Below, piece by piece: positions 18,730 to 27,811 of a stretch of DNA of 64,000 nucleotides (positions are counted from its first letter, which is position 1; each line of letters starts with the position of its first letter). Under the pieces are notes generated by a model. The model saw nothing but the letters and a program-made list of their open reading frames with translations, made no database searches and was not told where the DNA came from. This DNA is from JAEUTH01 sp044230205 (GTDB lineage: Bacteria > Bacteroidota > Bacteroidia > AKYH767-A > OLB10): positions 11,033-75,032 of the forward strand of contig JBGARN010000005.1 in NCBI GenBank assembly GCA_044230205.1, read 5' to 3'. Both the position numbers and the translations under genes were made by a program.

Positions 18730-19716
18730 ATGATTGACATTAAGGAGATTAATGAGAAAATCCAGCGCGAAAGTGCATTTGTAGATTTACTCAACCTTGA
18801 AATCGGAAAAAAAATTATCGGGCAAAAGTATATGGTGGAGCGATTGCTTATCGGTTTGCTAAGCAACGGTCACATCCTGTTGGAAGGTGTTCCGGGTCTT
18901 GCAAAAACTCTTGCTATTAAATCGCTTGCATCAGCCATTGATGCAAAATTCAGCCGGTTGCAATTTACACCTGACCTGCTGCCGGCCGATTTGGTTGGTA
19001 CTATGATTTACAATCAGAAGAAGGAAGAGTTCATAGTGCGCAAAGGTCCCATTTTTGCCAACTTTATTCTGGCTGATGAGATTAACCGTGCTCCCGCCAA
19101 GGTACAAAGCGCACTGTTGGAAGCCATGCAGGAAAAGCAGATTACCATTGGCGATAATACCTTTAAGCTTGATGAGCCCTTCTTAGTTCTTGCTACCCAG
19201 AATCCTATTGAGCAGGAAGGAACGTATCCATTGCCTGAAGCTCAGCTGGATCGCTTTATGCTTAAGGTGGTAATCGGATATCCCGGTAAAGAAGAAGAGC
19301 GAATGATCATGCGTCAGAATTTATCAAATGATGACTTAAGAATTAATTCAGTTGTATCTCCTCAGCAAATTGTTGCTGCACGCTCAGCAGTACGCGAAGT
19401 GTATATGGATGAAAAAATTGAAAAGTACATTCTGGATATTGTTTTTGCTACACGTTTTCCCAAGGAGCATAAACTGGATAAACTAGCCATGCTGATAAGT
19501 TATGGTGGTTCGCCACGCGCAAGTATTAACCTTGCTATTGCCGCTAAAGCATTTGCCTTTATAAAGCGCAGGGGATATGTAATACCTGAGGATGTTCGTG
19601 CTGTATCGCATGACGTTTTACGCCACAGGATTGGTTTAACCTATGAAGCTGAAGCAGAAAACATAAGTACTGAGCAGGTGATAAATGAGGTGTTGAATGT
19701 TGTGGAGGTTCCTTAG
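18730..19716 (+). CDS. moxR: MoxR-family AAA+ ATPase
   Basis: A 328-residue AAA_3 ATPase. Walker A is GVPGLAKT (residues 53-60), Walker B is ILADEINRAP (about 112), and the sensor region includes ATQNPIEQEGTYPLPEAQLDRF. MoxR ATPases act as chaperones or metal-insertion factors for partner proteins with von Willebrand factor A (VWA) domains. The neighbours fit: a DUF58 protein and two VWA proteins follow on the same strand. In Bacteroides this arrangement is the bat (aerotolerance) operon, linked to oxidative and envelope stress. It is followed by an unusual gap with a REP-like element before DUF58. Confidence 0.93.
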   Translation: MIDIKEINEKIQRESAFVDLLNLEIGKKIIGQKYMVERLLIGLLSNGHILLEGVPGLAKTLAIKSLASAIDAKFSRLQFTPDLLPADLVGTMIYNQKKEEFIVRKGPIFANFILADEINRAPAKVQSALLEAMQEKQITIGDNTFKLDEPFLVLATQNPIEQEGTYPLPEAQLDRFMLKVVIGYPGKEEERMIMRQNLSNDDLRINSVVSPQQIVAARSAVREVYMDEKIEKYILDIVFATRFPKEHKLDKLAMLISYGGSPRASINLAIAAKAFAFIKRRGYVIPEDVRAVSHDVLRHRIGLTYEAEAENISTEQVINEVLNVVEVP

Positions 19717-19729
19717 AAATTAGTGGTAA

Positions 19730-19799
19730 GGTCACGCTGAGCGAAGTCGAAGCGTGCCTGCTTGGCCAACACATGGGTTCGAATTCGCTCACCATGACC
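19730..19799. repeat. REP/BIME-like inverted repeat pair between moxR and DUF58
   Basis: Two REP-like units face each other. The left unit (19730-19756) reads GGTCACGCTGAGCGAAGTCG plus AAGCGTG and folds on itself through CACGCT/AGCGTG. The right unit (19772-19799) folds through CATGG/CCATG. Read on the minus strand, the right unit begins GGTCATGGTGAGCGAATTCG, matching the left unit at 17 of 20 positions. Such GAGCGAAGTCGAA palindromes are, to my knowledge, dispersed repeats in many bacterial genomes. Sitting inside an operon, it could stabilise or process the mRNA. No transposase (RAYT) gene is in the window. Confidence 0.75.
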
Positions 19800-19836
19800 C
19801 AATGAAGTATTACTAATAAGATCGTCATCAGCAAAA

Positions 19837-20730
19837 TTGGAAACTACCGATTTAATAAAGAAAGTAAGGAAGATTGAGATTAAAACCCGTGGACTGAGTA
19901 ATCAGATTTTTTCGGGTGAATATCATTCTGCTTTTAAAGGAAGAGGAATGGCATTTAGTGAGGTTAGAGAATATATACCGGGTGATGATATCCGTTCAAT
20001 TGACTGGAATGTTACTGCACGTCTTAATCATCCTTACGTAAAAGTGTTTGAGGAAGAGCGTGAATTAACCGTTGTTTTATTGGTGGATGTAAGTGGCAGT
20101 GGAGAGTTTGGTACTAAAAAGCAATTCAAGAAAGATCTTATAACTGAACTGTGTGCAGTATTGTCGTTTAGTGCTATACAGAACAATGATAAAATCGGAA
20201 TTATATTTTTCAGTGATCAAATTGAAAAATTTATTCCGCCTAAAAAAGGAAAATCGCATATTCTGCGTATCATCAGGGAGTTAATAGATTTCAAACCCCA
20301 GCATAAGGAAACAGATATTGCACAGGCATTGCGTTATTTTACTAACGTTATTAAGAAACGCAGTATTTCGTTTTTGATTTCTGATTTTCTCGAAAACGGA
20401 ACTAACACCCGAAAGAAGGCATTTGAAGATGCATTGAAAATAGCTGGTAAGAAACACGACCTGGTTGCACTGCGCATTTATGATGAACGTGAAAATTATT
20501 TACCCGATATCGGCCTGGTTAGAATTGCAGATGCGGAGACCGGAAAGATAATGCTGATTGATTCTTCCAATCACATTGTTCGCAGGGAATATGAAATTGC
20601 ATCACGCAATAACGACAGGGAGCTTAATGAAATTTTTGCACGCAGCGGAGTGGATTGCACCAGCATCCGAACCGATCAGAATTATGTTCAACCGCTTATG
20701 AGTTTATTTAAGAAACGTGAGAAAAGGTAA
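19837..20730 (+). CDS. DUF58 domain protein of the bat operon
   Basis: A 297-residue cytoplasmic protein of the DUF58 family, with the hallmark SEVREYIPGDDIRSIDWNVTAR (residues about 36-57) and a VWA-like core beginning LLVDVSGSGEFG. DUF58 proteins are constant partners of MoxR ATPases, and their biochemical role is not settled. The start is TTG at 19837; the next in-frame ATG (about residue 32) would remove part of the conserved N-terminus. It lies 120 bases after moxR, the gap being taken up by the REP-like element, and is followed directly by the next gene. Confidence 0.88.
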   Translation: METTDLIKKVRKIEIKTRGLSNQIFSGEYHSAFKGRGMAFSEVREYIPGDDIRSIDWNVTARLNHPYVKVFEEERELTVVLLVDVSGSGEFGTKKQFKKDLITELCAVLSFSAIQNNDKIGIIFFSDQIEKFIPPKKGKSHILRIIRELIDFKPQHKETDIAQALRYFTNVIKKRSISFLISDFLENGTNTRKKAFEDALKIAGKKHDLVALRIYDERENYLPDIGLVRIADAETGKIMLIDSSNHIVRREYEIASRNNDRELNEIFARSGVDCTSIRTDQNYVQPLMSLFKKREKR

Positions 20731-20733
20731 GTG

Positions 20734-21690
20734 ATGAAGCTATTACAGAAAATACTGCTTATAATTATTTTCAGTTGCAAACTGGTAACTGATGTTTCTG
20801 CACAGGATGTTACTGTTAAAGCAACTGCAGATACCAATGCTATTTTAATGGGACAGCAATTTACTGTCAACCTTCAGATAGCATTTCCTTCAGCTATAAA
20901 AGTGCAATGGCCTGTATTTAATGATTCGCTTGGTTCTCTGCAGGTTGTGGAACGCGGCAAGGTTGATACATTAAGTAATGCAGCTATAGTTCAATTGTAT
21001 CAGAAAATTAAAGTTACCGGTTTTGATTCAGGGCAACAGGTTATTCCTCCTTTTGATTTCAGCTACAGGAAACCAGCTGATACAACTAATTACATTGCTT
21101 CAACCATCCCGCTGAATATTTTAATAAATACCCTGCCTGTCGACACCACCAAGGAGTTTAAAGACATTAAAGGGCCCATTACTGTGCCATATACATTTGC
21201 TGATTTTGTTCCATACATCATTGCCGTTGTGCTTTTGGTGTTGCTGATATGGCTTGTAGTTTACTATCTAAAAAAGAGCAGGCAGAAGACAATTGTACCT
21301 GAGAAATATGTTCCAAAAACACCTGCACATGAGATAGCGCTGTCCGAACTCGTAAAACTGCGCGAAGAAAAATTGTGGCAGCAGGGAAATATAAAGGAAT
21401 ACCATACACGGTTAACTGATATTGTTCGGGCATACATTGAAAGGCGTTATAAAATAAATGCTCTTGAGTTTACCACAGATGAATTGCTTAATTCAATTGC
21501 AATTCGCCAGCTTGACAGCGATAATTTTTCAAAATTGAAATTTTTACTTGAAGTAGCTGACCTTGTTAAATTCGCAAAAGCCTTACCATTACCCGGTGAA
21601 CATGAGCAATGTTTAACCCATGCATTTGAGTTTGTAAATGCTACCAAACCTGTTCAACAACCTGCAGCAGTAAAGGAGGGTGTTTCATGA
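20734..21690 (+). CDS. Bat-operon signal-peptide and membrane protein
   Basis: About 318 residues. It has an N-terminal signal peptide (KLLQKILLIIIFSCKLVTDVSAQ), a periplasmic beta-rich domain (about 24-150), one transmembrane helix (about 158-178, YIIAVVLLVLLIWLVVYYL) and a cytoplasmic helical tail ending near residue 318. Proteins of this layout regularly stand between DUF58 and batA in Bacteroidota; function is unknown, and a BatD-like or DUF4381-like relationship is possible. ATG at 20734 is preferred over GTG at 20731; the DUF58 stop codon ends at 20730. An SD-like AAAGGAGGG near its end precedes batA, whose start overlaps this stop codon. Confidence 0.75.
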   Translation: MKLLQKILLIIIFSCKLVTDVSAQDVTVKATADTNAILMGQQFTVNLQIAFPSAIKVQWPVFNDSLGSLQVVERGKVDTLSNAAIVQLYQKIKVTGFDSGQQVIPPFDFSYRKPADTTNYIASTIPLNILINTLPVDTTKEFKDIKGPITVPYTFADFVPYIIAVVLLVLLIWLVVYYLKKSRQKTIVPEKYVPKTPAHEIALSELVKLREEKLWQQGNIKEYHTRLTDIVRAYIERRYKINALEFTTDELLNSIAIRQLDSDNFSKLKFLLEVADLVKFAKALPLPGEHEQCLTHAFEFVNATKPVQQPAAVKEGVS

Positions 21691-22682
21691 TGCAAGGTGT
21701 AACATATGCTCAGCCTTATTTTTTCTGGTTACTCCTGGTAATTCCGGCAATGCTGGCATTTCATTTTTTAATTACGCAAAAGCGCATCAGTAAAATTTCG
21801 TTTTCCAATACCGGTTCATTTAAAAACTACCGTCCATCATTGCGACAGCGGATCAACTGGCTGCCGCTGACCTTGCGAATTCTTTGTGTAACCGCAGTAG
21901 TTATAGCACTGGCTCGCCCGCAGTCATCATCCAAAGGCCAGGATGTAAAAACAGAAGGTATATCAATCGTGTTAGCCATGGATGTATCAGGCAGTATGCT
22001 GGCTGAAGATTTTAAACCGAATCGAATTGAGGCCGCTAAAAAAGTTGCAATGGATTTTATAGATGGTCGTCCGAATGACCAGATTGGTTTGGTTATTTTC
22101 AGTGGTGAGAGTTTTACTTTCTGCCCGATAACAACCGATCATGCTGTTTTAAAAAATCAGATGGTAAAAGCCAATAATGAATTGCTTCAGGATGGTACTG
22201 CAATAGGAGAAGGATTGGCAACTGCTATTTCGCGTGTTAAAGATGCACGCACCAAAAGCAAGGTGGTTATTTTACTTACCGATGGTGTAAACAATGCCGG
22301 TTCTGTTGCTCCACTTACTGCAGGTGAAATTGCAAAGACATTCGGAATTAGAGTATATACCATAGGTGTTGGTAAAAATGGATTTGCGCCTTATCCTGTA
22401 AAAACACCATTTGGCGTTCAGTACCAGGATATGGAGGTAAAGATTGATGAAGGTTTGCTTAAAGATATTTCAAACAGCACTGATGGAAAATATTTCAGGG
22501 CGACAAACAATACCAAGTTAAAGGCAATTTATGAAGAGATAGATAAACTGGAGAAAACAAAAATTGAGGTAACTGAATTCAGGCGATACTCAGAAGAATA
22601 TTTGGTATGGGCAATTGCAGGGTTGGTATTTCTTGTATTGGAACTAACATTGCGATATACGTTATTACGAAGTTTACCATAA
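21687..22682 (+). CDS. batA: VWA-domain membrane protein BatA
   Basis: 331 residues with N-terminal membrane helices (about 10-28 and 58-77), a VWA domain and a C-terminal helix (about 306-328). The metal-ion-dependent adhesion site is complete: DVSGS (residues 99-103), a threonine in DGTAIGEG and LLTDGVNNAG. The VWA domain should face the periplasm. BatA and BatB belong to the Bacteroides aerotolerance operon. Its ATG overlaps the stop of the preceding gene by four bases, so the two are translationally coupled, and GGAGG 8 bases upstream is one of the few clear Shine-Dalgarno sites here. Confidence 0.9.
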   Translation: MMQGVTYAQPYFFWLLLVIPAMLAFHFLITQKRISKISFSNTGSFKNYRPSLRQRINWLPLTLRILCVTAVVIALARPQSSSKGQDVKTEGISIVLAMDVSGSMLAEDFKPNRIEAAKKVAMDFIDGRPNDQIGLVIFSGESFTFCPITTDHAVLKNQMVKANNELLQDGTAIGEGLATAISRVKDARTKSKVVILLTDGVNNAGSVAPLTAGEIAKTFGIRVYTIGVGKNGFAPYPVKTPFGVQYQDMEVKIDEGLLKDISNSTDGKYFRATNNTKLKAIYEEIDKLEKTKIEVTEFRRYSEEYLVWAIAGLVFLVLELTLRYTLLRSLP

Positions 22683-22716
22683 TTGAAGGATTTATTAATA
22701 AATAAAAATTAAGATT

Positions 22717-23778
22717 TTGAAAGAGTTCAGATTTGCATATGATGAGTATTTGTACCTGTATTTGCTGATACCGGTATTTATACTTTTTTTTCTGCTGATG
22801 CTGCGCTGGAAGAAAAACGCGTTTAAAAAATTTGGTGAATGGAGTATTATTCAGCCGCTTTTTGCTGACCGTTCAACAGCCAAGCCAATCACTAAATTTA
22901 TTCTTGTAGTTGTTGCATTGTGTTTTCTCATTCTTGCAGTTTGCGGCCCGCAGTTAGGATCAAAGCTAACAGAGGTTAAGCGTAAAGGAGTTGATATTAT
23001 AGTTTGTTTAGATGTTTCAAACAGCATGAATGCTGAAGATATAAAGCCAAGCAGGTTAGAGCGTGCCAAGCAGGCTATTTCAAAGCTGATTGACAATTTA
23101 CAGGGCGACAGAATCGGTTTGATTGTATTTGCCGGTGAAGCATATACACAATTGCCAATAACCACTGATTATGGGGCTGCCAAATTGTTTTTAAGTACCA
23201 TCAATACTGATATGATTCCTACGCAGGGAACAGCAATAGGGGCAGCAATTGAACTTGCTTCAGAATCATTTGGTGATTCAGTAAAGCTGCACAACTCTGC
23301 AATTATTGTAATCACTGATGGCGAAAATCATGAGGATGATGCAATGGAGGCAGCTAAAAAAGCGCAGGAACATGGCATTATGGTACACACAATTGGTATG
23401 GGCTCGCCTGACGGAGGCCCGATTCCGATATTTAATAACGGTACACGAGTGGGCTACATGCAGGACCGTAATGGGCAGACAGTTGTAACAAGATTAGATG
23501 AAAAAACACTTATTCAAATTGCATCAGCAGGAAACGGAAAATTTATCCGTGCCACTAATAGTGACGATGGATTAGAGCTTATTATGAAAGATATTGATAA
23601 GTTAGAGAAAAAAGAATTTTCAAGTAAACTGTTTACCGATTACGAAGATCAGTTTCAGTGGGCATTAGGTATCGTATTAGTATTACTCGTTATTGAATTT
23701 CTTATAACTGAACGCAAGTCGAAATGGGTGGAGAAAATAAATTTCTTTGGTGAGAAAGAACAAAAGTTAAGAGCATGA
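22717..23778 (+). CDS. batB: VWA-domain membrane protein BatB
   Basis: 353 residues and a clear paralog of BatA, with the same layout: N-terminal helices at about 12-29 and 60-77, a VWA domain with DVSNS (99-103), GTAIGAA and VITDGENHEDD, and a C-terminal helix near 313-330. The metal site is intact. It starts at TTG (22717, followed by AAAGAG) because no ATG precedes the first transmembrane helix. It is 34 bases downstream of batA. BatA/BatB hetero-complexes are reported for related systems; here pairing is inferred from adjacency. Confidence 0.9.
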   Translation: MKEFRFAYDEYLYLYLLIPVFILFFLLMLRWKKNAFKKFGEWSIIQPLFADRSTAKPITKFILVVVALCFLILAVCGPQLGSKLTEVKRKGVDIIVCLDVSNSMNAEDIKPSRLERAKQAISKLIDNLQGDRIGLIVFAGEAYTQLPITTDYGAAKLFLSTINTDMIPTQGTAIGAAIELASESFGDSVKLHNSAIIVITDGENHEDDAMEAAKKAQEHGIMVHTIGMGSPDGGPIPIFNNGTRVGYMQDRNGQTVVTRLDEKTLIQIASAGNGKFIRATNSDDGLELIMKDIDKLEKKEFSSKLFTDYEDQFQWALGIVLVLLVIEFLITERKSKWVEKINFFGEKEQKLRA

Positions 23779-23790
23779 TCTGCAGTACGG

Positions 23791-23811
23791 CATTGCAATT
23801 ACAGTGCAATG
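23791..23811. other. Hairpin between batB and batC
   Basis: CATTGCA and TGCAATG form a perfect 7-bp stem with a 7-nt loop, 13 bases after the batB stop. No T tract follows, so it is not a typical terminator. It may be an mRNA-stability or processing element in the 87-base batB-batC gap. Confidence 0.35.
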
Positions 23812-23865
23812 TCTTACAATGGTTAACATGAAAATGAAAAGAAAAAGGCAAACACAATAAGAAGT

Positions 23866-24603
23866 ATGAAAGCACTAGTATTAACAGCTGGAATATTATT
23901 CGTAGTAAGCAGTTTACAGGCGCAATTGCAATCTTCAAAAGAGCGCAAACTTGTTCGTGAAGGCAATAAAATGTATCAGTCAGGAAAATATTCCGATGCC
24001 GAAACACAGTATCGTAAGGGTCTTGAGGAAAGTAAATCTTCTGTTACAAGCACATTTAATTTAGGTGATGCATTGTACAAGCAGGGAAAATACAGTGAAG
24101 CTGAATCACAGTTTCAAAATCTCTCATCGCAAAAGATAGATAAAAAAACCATGGCCGAGGTTTATCACAACCTTGGCAACACCTGCATGAAAGCTGAAAA
24201 GTACCAGGAAAGTGTTGATGCCTATAAGAAGTCATTGCTTAATAATCCTGATGATAATGAAACACGATACAACCTGGCTTATGCCATGAGCAAATTGCAA
24301 CAGCAAAAACAGCAGCAGCAGCAAAACCAGGACAAAAAGAACCAGGATAAAAAAGATAAACAGCAGAATAAAGATCAGCAAAACAAAGACCAGCAAAAAA
24401 AGGATCAGCAAAAGCAGCAACAGGATCAGCAGCAGAATAAAGAAGACAAACAGCAGGAAAAGAAACAGGCACAACAACAGCCAAAGATTTCGAAAGAGGA
24501 TGCTGAACGGATGCTGGCTGCATTAAAGAATGATGAAAAGGACCTTCAGAAACGCATGCAGAAAAAGCAGGCTGTTCGGGTGGGTATTGAAAAGAATTGG
24601 TAA
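23866..24603 (+). CDS. batC: TPR protein BatC with Gln/Lys-rich tail
   Basis: 245 residues. A signal peptide (LVLTAGILFVVSSLQAQ) is followed by tetratricopeptide repeats (about 28-140; KLVREGNKMYQSGKYSDAE, VYHNLGNTCMKAEKYQ). A very polar low-complexity tract of Gln, Lys, Asp and Asn (about 145-205) leads to a short helix near the end containing SKEDAERMLAALKNDEKDLQ, which recurs in BatC homologs. TPR proteins are scaffolds; here one would act in the periplasm with BatA/BatB. The tract is encoded by CAG/CAA/AAA/GAT-like codons and is prone to length variation. ATG at 23866. Confidence 0.85.
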   Translation: MKALVLTAGILFVVSSLQAQLQSSKERKLVREGNKMYQSGKYSDAETQYRKGLEESKSSVTSTFNLGDALYKQGKYSEAESQFQNLSSQKIDKKTMAEVYHNLGNTCMKAEKYQESVDAYKKSLLNNPDDNETRYNLAYAMSKLQQQKQQQQQNQDKKNQDKKDKQQNKDQQNKDQQKKDQQKQQQDQQQNKEDKQQEKKQAQQQPKISKEDAERMLAALKNDEKDLQKRMQKKQAVRVGIEKNW

Positions 24604-24654
24604 CAATACAAAGTGATATGCAATTTGGTTTTATTAGAGTAAAACCGGTCTGAA

Positions 24655-26454
24655 ATGAAGAAGATAATTTTATTGATAATTACATTTATAACAAATGTTA
24701 CTTTGTTTGCTCAAAGTTTCACAGCTAATGTTGCCAAAAATACAGTGGTTGTTGGTGAGCAATTCCAGGTATCCTTTAATATAGAAGGGAATGCCAAAAA
24801 CTTTAGCCCGCCTTCTTTTGAAGATTTTAATCTGTTAGGCGGGCCCTATCAGTCTAATCAAACAAGCTGGGTGAATGGCGTGGTTACTCAATCAACCGGA
24901 TTAACCTATTTACTTCAGGCCAAAAAAGAGGGAAAATTTGCCATAGGTGCGGCAACTATCGAATCCAATGGCAAAAGATTAAGTACAAATCCAATTACAA
25001 TTACGGTAGTTAAAGCCGGAAACCAGTCTCAGGGAAGCCAGGGTGGTAGTGATGGTGGAGGTCTTTCGCCCAAAAATGTTTTTCTTAAAGCAACAGCCGA
25101 TAAAACCAACGTATATCGTGGTGAAGCAATAACCGTAACGTATAAGCTATACTTTAATGTAAATGTTTATAACTATAATCTTGATAAAGCGCCATCATTT
25201 ACCGGTTTTTTTAACCAGGATATTAAAATGCCTGAACAACCGGTAATCTTTAATGAGAACATAAATGGAGTTCAATACAAAGTAGCAGTGCTTAAAAGGG
25301 TGATTCTATTTCCGCAGCAAAGCGGTACTTTGACAATTGATGAAATGAAGGGAGAATGCATAGCACGCATCCAGGTGAAAAGCAAAAGAAATCTTAATGA
25401 CCCTTTTGATGTATTTAATGATCCTTTTTTCGGAGGTGGAGTTCAGGATGTTAAAGTGAATATTAAATCGGATCCGATTCGTGTAACTGTTAAAGATTTG
25501 CCTGCAGGTGCACCTCAATCTTTTAAAGGTGCTGTAGGGAATTTTGTAATGGATGCTTATCTTGATAAGAATGAAGTTAAAGCTAATGATGCAGTAAATC
25601 TTAAAGTGAAAATTGGCGGTAAGGGAAATTTGAAATTACTTGAAAATCCGGAAATTAATCTTCCACCTCAAATTGAAACCTATGATCCCAAGGTTAATGA
25701 AAATATAGCCATTAATGACGGAGGTACATCAGGCAGCAAGACTTATGAGTACCTGATGATTCCACGCACGGAAGGAAACTATGAAATTCCTGAAATTGAA
25801 TTCACCTATTTTGATCTTGGCAAAAGGAGTTACTTAACCCTGTCGTCAGGCAAACTGAATTTAAAAGTTGGAAAAGGTGATGGCTCTGTTGCCACTGTTG
25901 TCGAGGCAAATCGAATCAACAAATCTGACGTAGCTGTATTAGGCAATGATATAAGGTATATCAAAACAAATAATGTGGTTTTCAGTCCATCGGCCAATAA
26001 GTTTTATAACAGCATTATGTTTTATATTTTATGCTTACTGCCTTTTTTATTAGTAGGAGGTGCAATAGTTTACGCTCAGCAGCAAAAAGCACTTAACAGT
26101 AATGCTATGCTTGTAAAAAGCAAAGGTGCCACTAAACTTGCCAATAAGCGACTTTCTTTGGCACGCAAGTTTATGAATGAGAATAAGCAAAATGAATTTT
26201 ATGAAGAAGTTTATAAAGCTTTGAATGGTTACCTTAGTGATAAGCTAGCTATACCCTTTGCCGACCTTACCAAAGAGAATGCATCGGTTAAATTGTTTAG
26301 CCGTTCAGTAAGTAACGATACCGTTGCAAAACTGATCAGTACGCTTGATATGTGCGAATTTGCGCGGTTTGCACCTGCCTCTGCCACCTCGCCTCAGCAG
26401 GTATACAACGATGCAGTTAGCATCATTACAAAAATTGAAAGTGAAATTGAATAA
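24655..26454 (+). CDS. batD: BatD-family membrane-anchored protein
   Basis: 599 residues. A signal peptide (IILLIITFITNVTLFAQ) precedes several beta-sandwich repeats. The first has the BatD opening SFTANVAKNTVVVGEQFQVSF, repeated as LKATADKTNVYRGEAITVTYKL and MDAYLDKNEVKANDAVNLKV. A Gly/Ser-rich linker lies near 125-140. One transmembrane helix (about 456-476, IMFYILCLLPFLLVGGAIVYA) precedes a cytoplasmic helical tail. BatD belongs to the aerotolerance operon; its biochemical role is unknown. It follows batC by 51 bases, and batE starts two bases after its stop. Confidence 0.88.
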   Translation: MKKIILLIITFITNVTLFAQSFTANVAKNTVVVGEQFQVSFNIEGNAKNFSPPSFEDFNLLGGPYQSNQTSWVNGVVTQSTGLTYLLQAKKEGKFAIGAATIESNGKRLSTNPITITVVKAGNQSQGSQGGSDGGGLSPKNVFLKATADKTNVYRGEAITVTYKLYFNVNVYNYNLDKAPSFTGFFNQDIKMPEQPVIFNENINGVQYKVAVLKRVILFPQQSGTLTIDEMKGECIARIQVKSKRNLNDPFDVFNDPFFGGGVQDVKVNIKSDPIRVTVKDLPAGAPQSFKGAVGNFVMDAYLDKNEVKANDAVNLKVKIGGKGNLKLLENPEINLPPQIETYDPKVNENIAINDGGTSGSKTYEYLMIPRTEGNYEIPEIEFTYFDLGKRSYLTLSSGKLNLKVGKGDGSVATVVEANRINKSDVAVLGNDIRYIKTNNVVFSPSANKFYNSIMFYILCLLPFLLVGGAIVYAQQQKALNSNAMLVKSKGATKLANKRLSLARKFMNENKQNEFYEEVYKALNGYLSDKLAIPFADLTKENASVKLFSRSVSNDTVAKLISTLDMCEFARFAPASATSPQQVYNDAVSIITKIESEIE

Positions 26455-26455
26455 G

Positions 26456-27235
26456 ATGTTAAACCTTAAAAATAACTCACTTAAAATGTTACTTCTTGTA
26501 ACATGGCTTCTAATGTTCATTCAGTCCGAAGTGAATGCACAGCCTGAAGTATTATTTAATAAGGCAAATGAATTATATCGCAACCAGAATTTTACAGAAG
26601 CTGCTAAACTTTACGAGCAATTAATTAAAGATGGCAACATTTCTTCTGAGGTATATTTCAACCTGGGTAATGCTTATTATAAGTCAGGCAAAATTGAATC
26701 AGCAATTCTAAATTACGAACGAGCTAGAAAGTTTAATGCAGTTGACGAAGATATTGATTACAACCTGCGGCTTGCCAATATGCAATGCATTGATAAAATT
26801 GAACCTATACCTCAGGTATTTTATCAGAAATGGTGGAACGAATTTGTACGTGATTCGACCCCTGATAGCAGAGCTAAATCTGCAATGATTGCTTTATGGT
26901 TAGCAGCTTTTCTGATAGTTGTATACTTATTTGCCAAATCGATAGTTTTTAAAAAAATATGTTTCTATTCAGGATTAGTGGCACTTTTAGTTTCGGGCTG
27001 GTATTTTTTACTGGCATCAAAACAGGATAACCTGCTTAATAACCGTAACGAAGCTATAATTTTTGTAAGCAGCGATTATGTAAAGAGTTCGCCTGATGAA
27101 AAGTCAGCCAATCTTTTTATGCTGCATTCAGGAACAAAGGTGGAAGTATTGGATCAATTGAAAGGGTGGAAAAAAATCAGAATTGCCAATGGCAATGTTG
27201 GATGGATCCCTGAAAAATCAATTGAACGGATTTAA
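26456..27235 (+). CDS. batE: TPR and SH3-like protein BatE
   Basis: 259 residues. A signal peptide (MLLLVTWLLMFIQSEVNAQ) is followed by two TPR-like units (ELYRNQNFTEAAKLYEQL, VYFNLGNAYYKSGKIESAI), two transmembrane helices (about 142-160 and 168-185) and a C-terminal bacterial SH3-like domain (about 198-259; SGTKVEVLDQLKGWKKIRI). This TPR-TM-TM-SH3 order is that of BatE. An open frame reaches back to 26345, but that part overlaps batD and has no signal peptide start; ATG at 26456 is two bases after the batD stop and directly precedes the signal peptide. Confidence 0.87.
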   Translation: MLNLKNNSLKMLLLVTWLLMFIQSEVNAQPEVLFNKANELYRNQNFTEAAKLYEQLIKDGNISSEVYFNLGNAYYKSGKIESAILNYERARKFNAVDEDIDYNLRLANMQCIDKIEPIPQVFYQKWWNEFVRDSTPDSRAKSAMIALWLAAFLIVVYLFAKSIVFKKICFYSGLVALLVSGWYFLLASKQDNLLNNRNEAIIFVSSDYVKSSPDEKSANLFMLHSGTKVEVLDQLKGWKKIRIANGNVGWIPEKSIERI

Positions 27236-27265
27236 ACAAACAGGAAGCTTAATTATTGGTTCATC

Positions 27266-27769
27266 TTGAAAAAAATCATTCTGCTTTCCGATACACACGG
27301 CTATCTTGATGCCAGGATGATAGAACATCTTAATGAAGCGGATGAAATATGGCATGCTGGCGATTTTGGTCCTGATGTAGCTCCTCAGCTTGAAAAATTA
27401 AAACCGGTTAGGGGTGTTTTTGGAAACATTGATGATAATGCTATACGGAAAATTTACCCGCGCGAGTTATATTTTACCTGCGAAGGTCTGAAGGTGATGA
27501 TGATACATATCGGTGGCTATCCTCCACGGTATGAGCCTAACGTACGAGATAAAATTAAAGATTATATGCCTGATATTTTTATCAGCGGACATTCACACAT
27601 TTTAAAAGTGATGCGCGATAAATCAATAAATAACCTGTTACATATTAATCCGGGCGCGGCCGGTGTGTATGGTTTTCATCATATGCGAACGATGATAAGG
27701 CTAACAATAGAAGGTAAAAACATCAAAGATCTGGAAGTAATTGAATTGGGGCTGCGCGGGCAGCTTTAA
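27266..27769 (+). CDS. YfcE/MJ0936-family metallophosphoesterase
   Basis: 167 residues, a complete single-domain calcineurin-like phosphodiesterase. Metal ligands are visible in order: LSDTHG (D9, H11), GDFGPD, GNIDD, IHIGGYPPR and SGHSH near 112-116. Family members hydrolyse phosphodiesters in vitro; the natural substrate is unknown. TTG at 27266 (followed by AAAAAA) must be the start because the next methionine lies beyond the first metal motif. It is 30 bases after batE and probably the last gene of that operon; convergent with the DUF4293 gene. Confidence 0.87.
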   Translation: MKKIILLSDTHGYLDARMIEHLNEADEIWHAGDFGPDVAPQLEKLKPVRGVFGNIDDNAIRKIYPRELYFTCEGLKVMMIHIGGYPPRYEPNVRDKIKDYMPDIFISGHSHILKVMRDKSINNLLHINPGAAGVYGFHHMRTMIRLTIEGKNIKDLEVIELGLRGQL

Positions 27770-27811
27770 CAGTTATTATGAAAAGTATCATTAAAAATTG
27801 ATATCAGCCGA

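Noticed and set aside
19730..19799. tRNA-like GGGTTCGAATTC segment
   Set aside because: It resembles a T-arm by chance; the surrounding bases form a REP-like inverted repeat and no acceptor stem or anticodon arm can be drawn.
24232..24523. Two long open frames antisense to batC
   Set aside because: They are the reverse reading of the Gln/Lys-rich tract of batC (Leu/Phe- or Ala/Val-rich), a codon-bias artefact.
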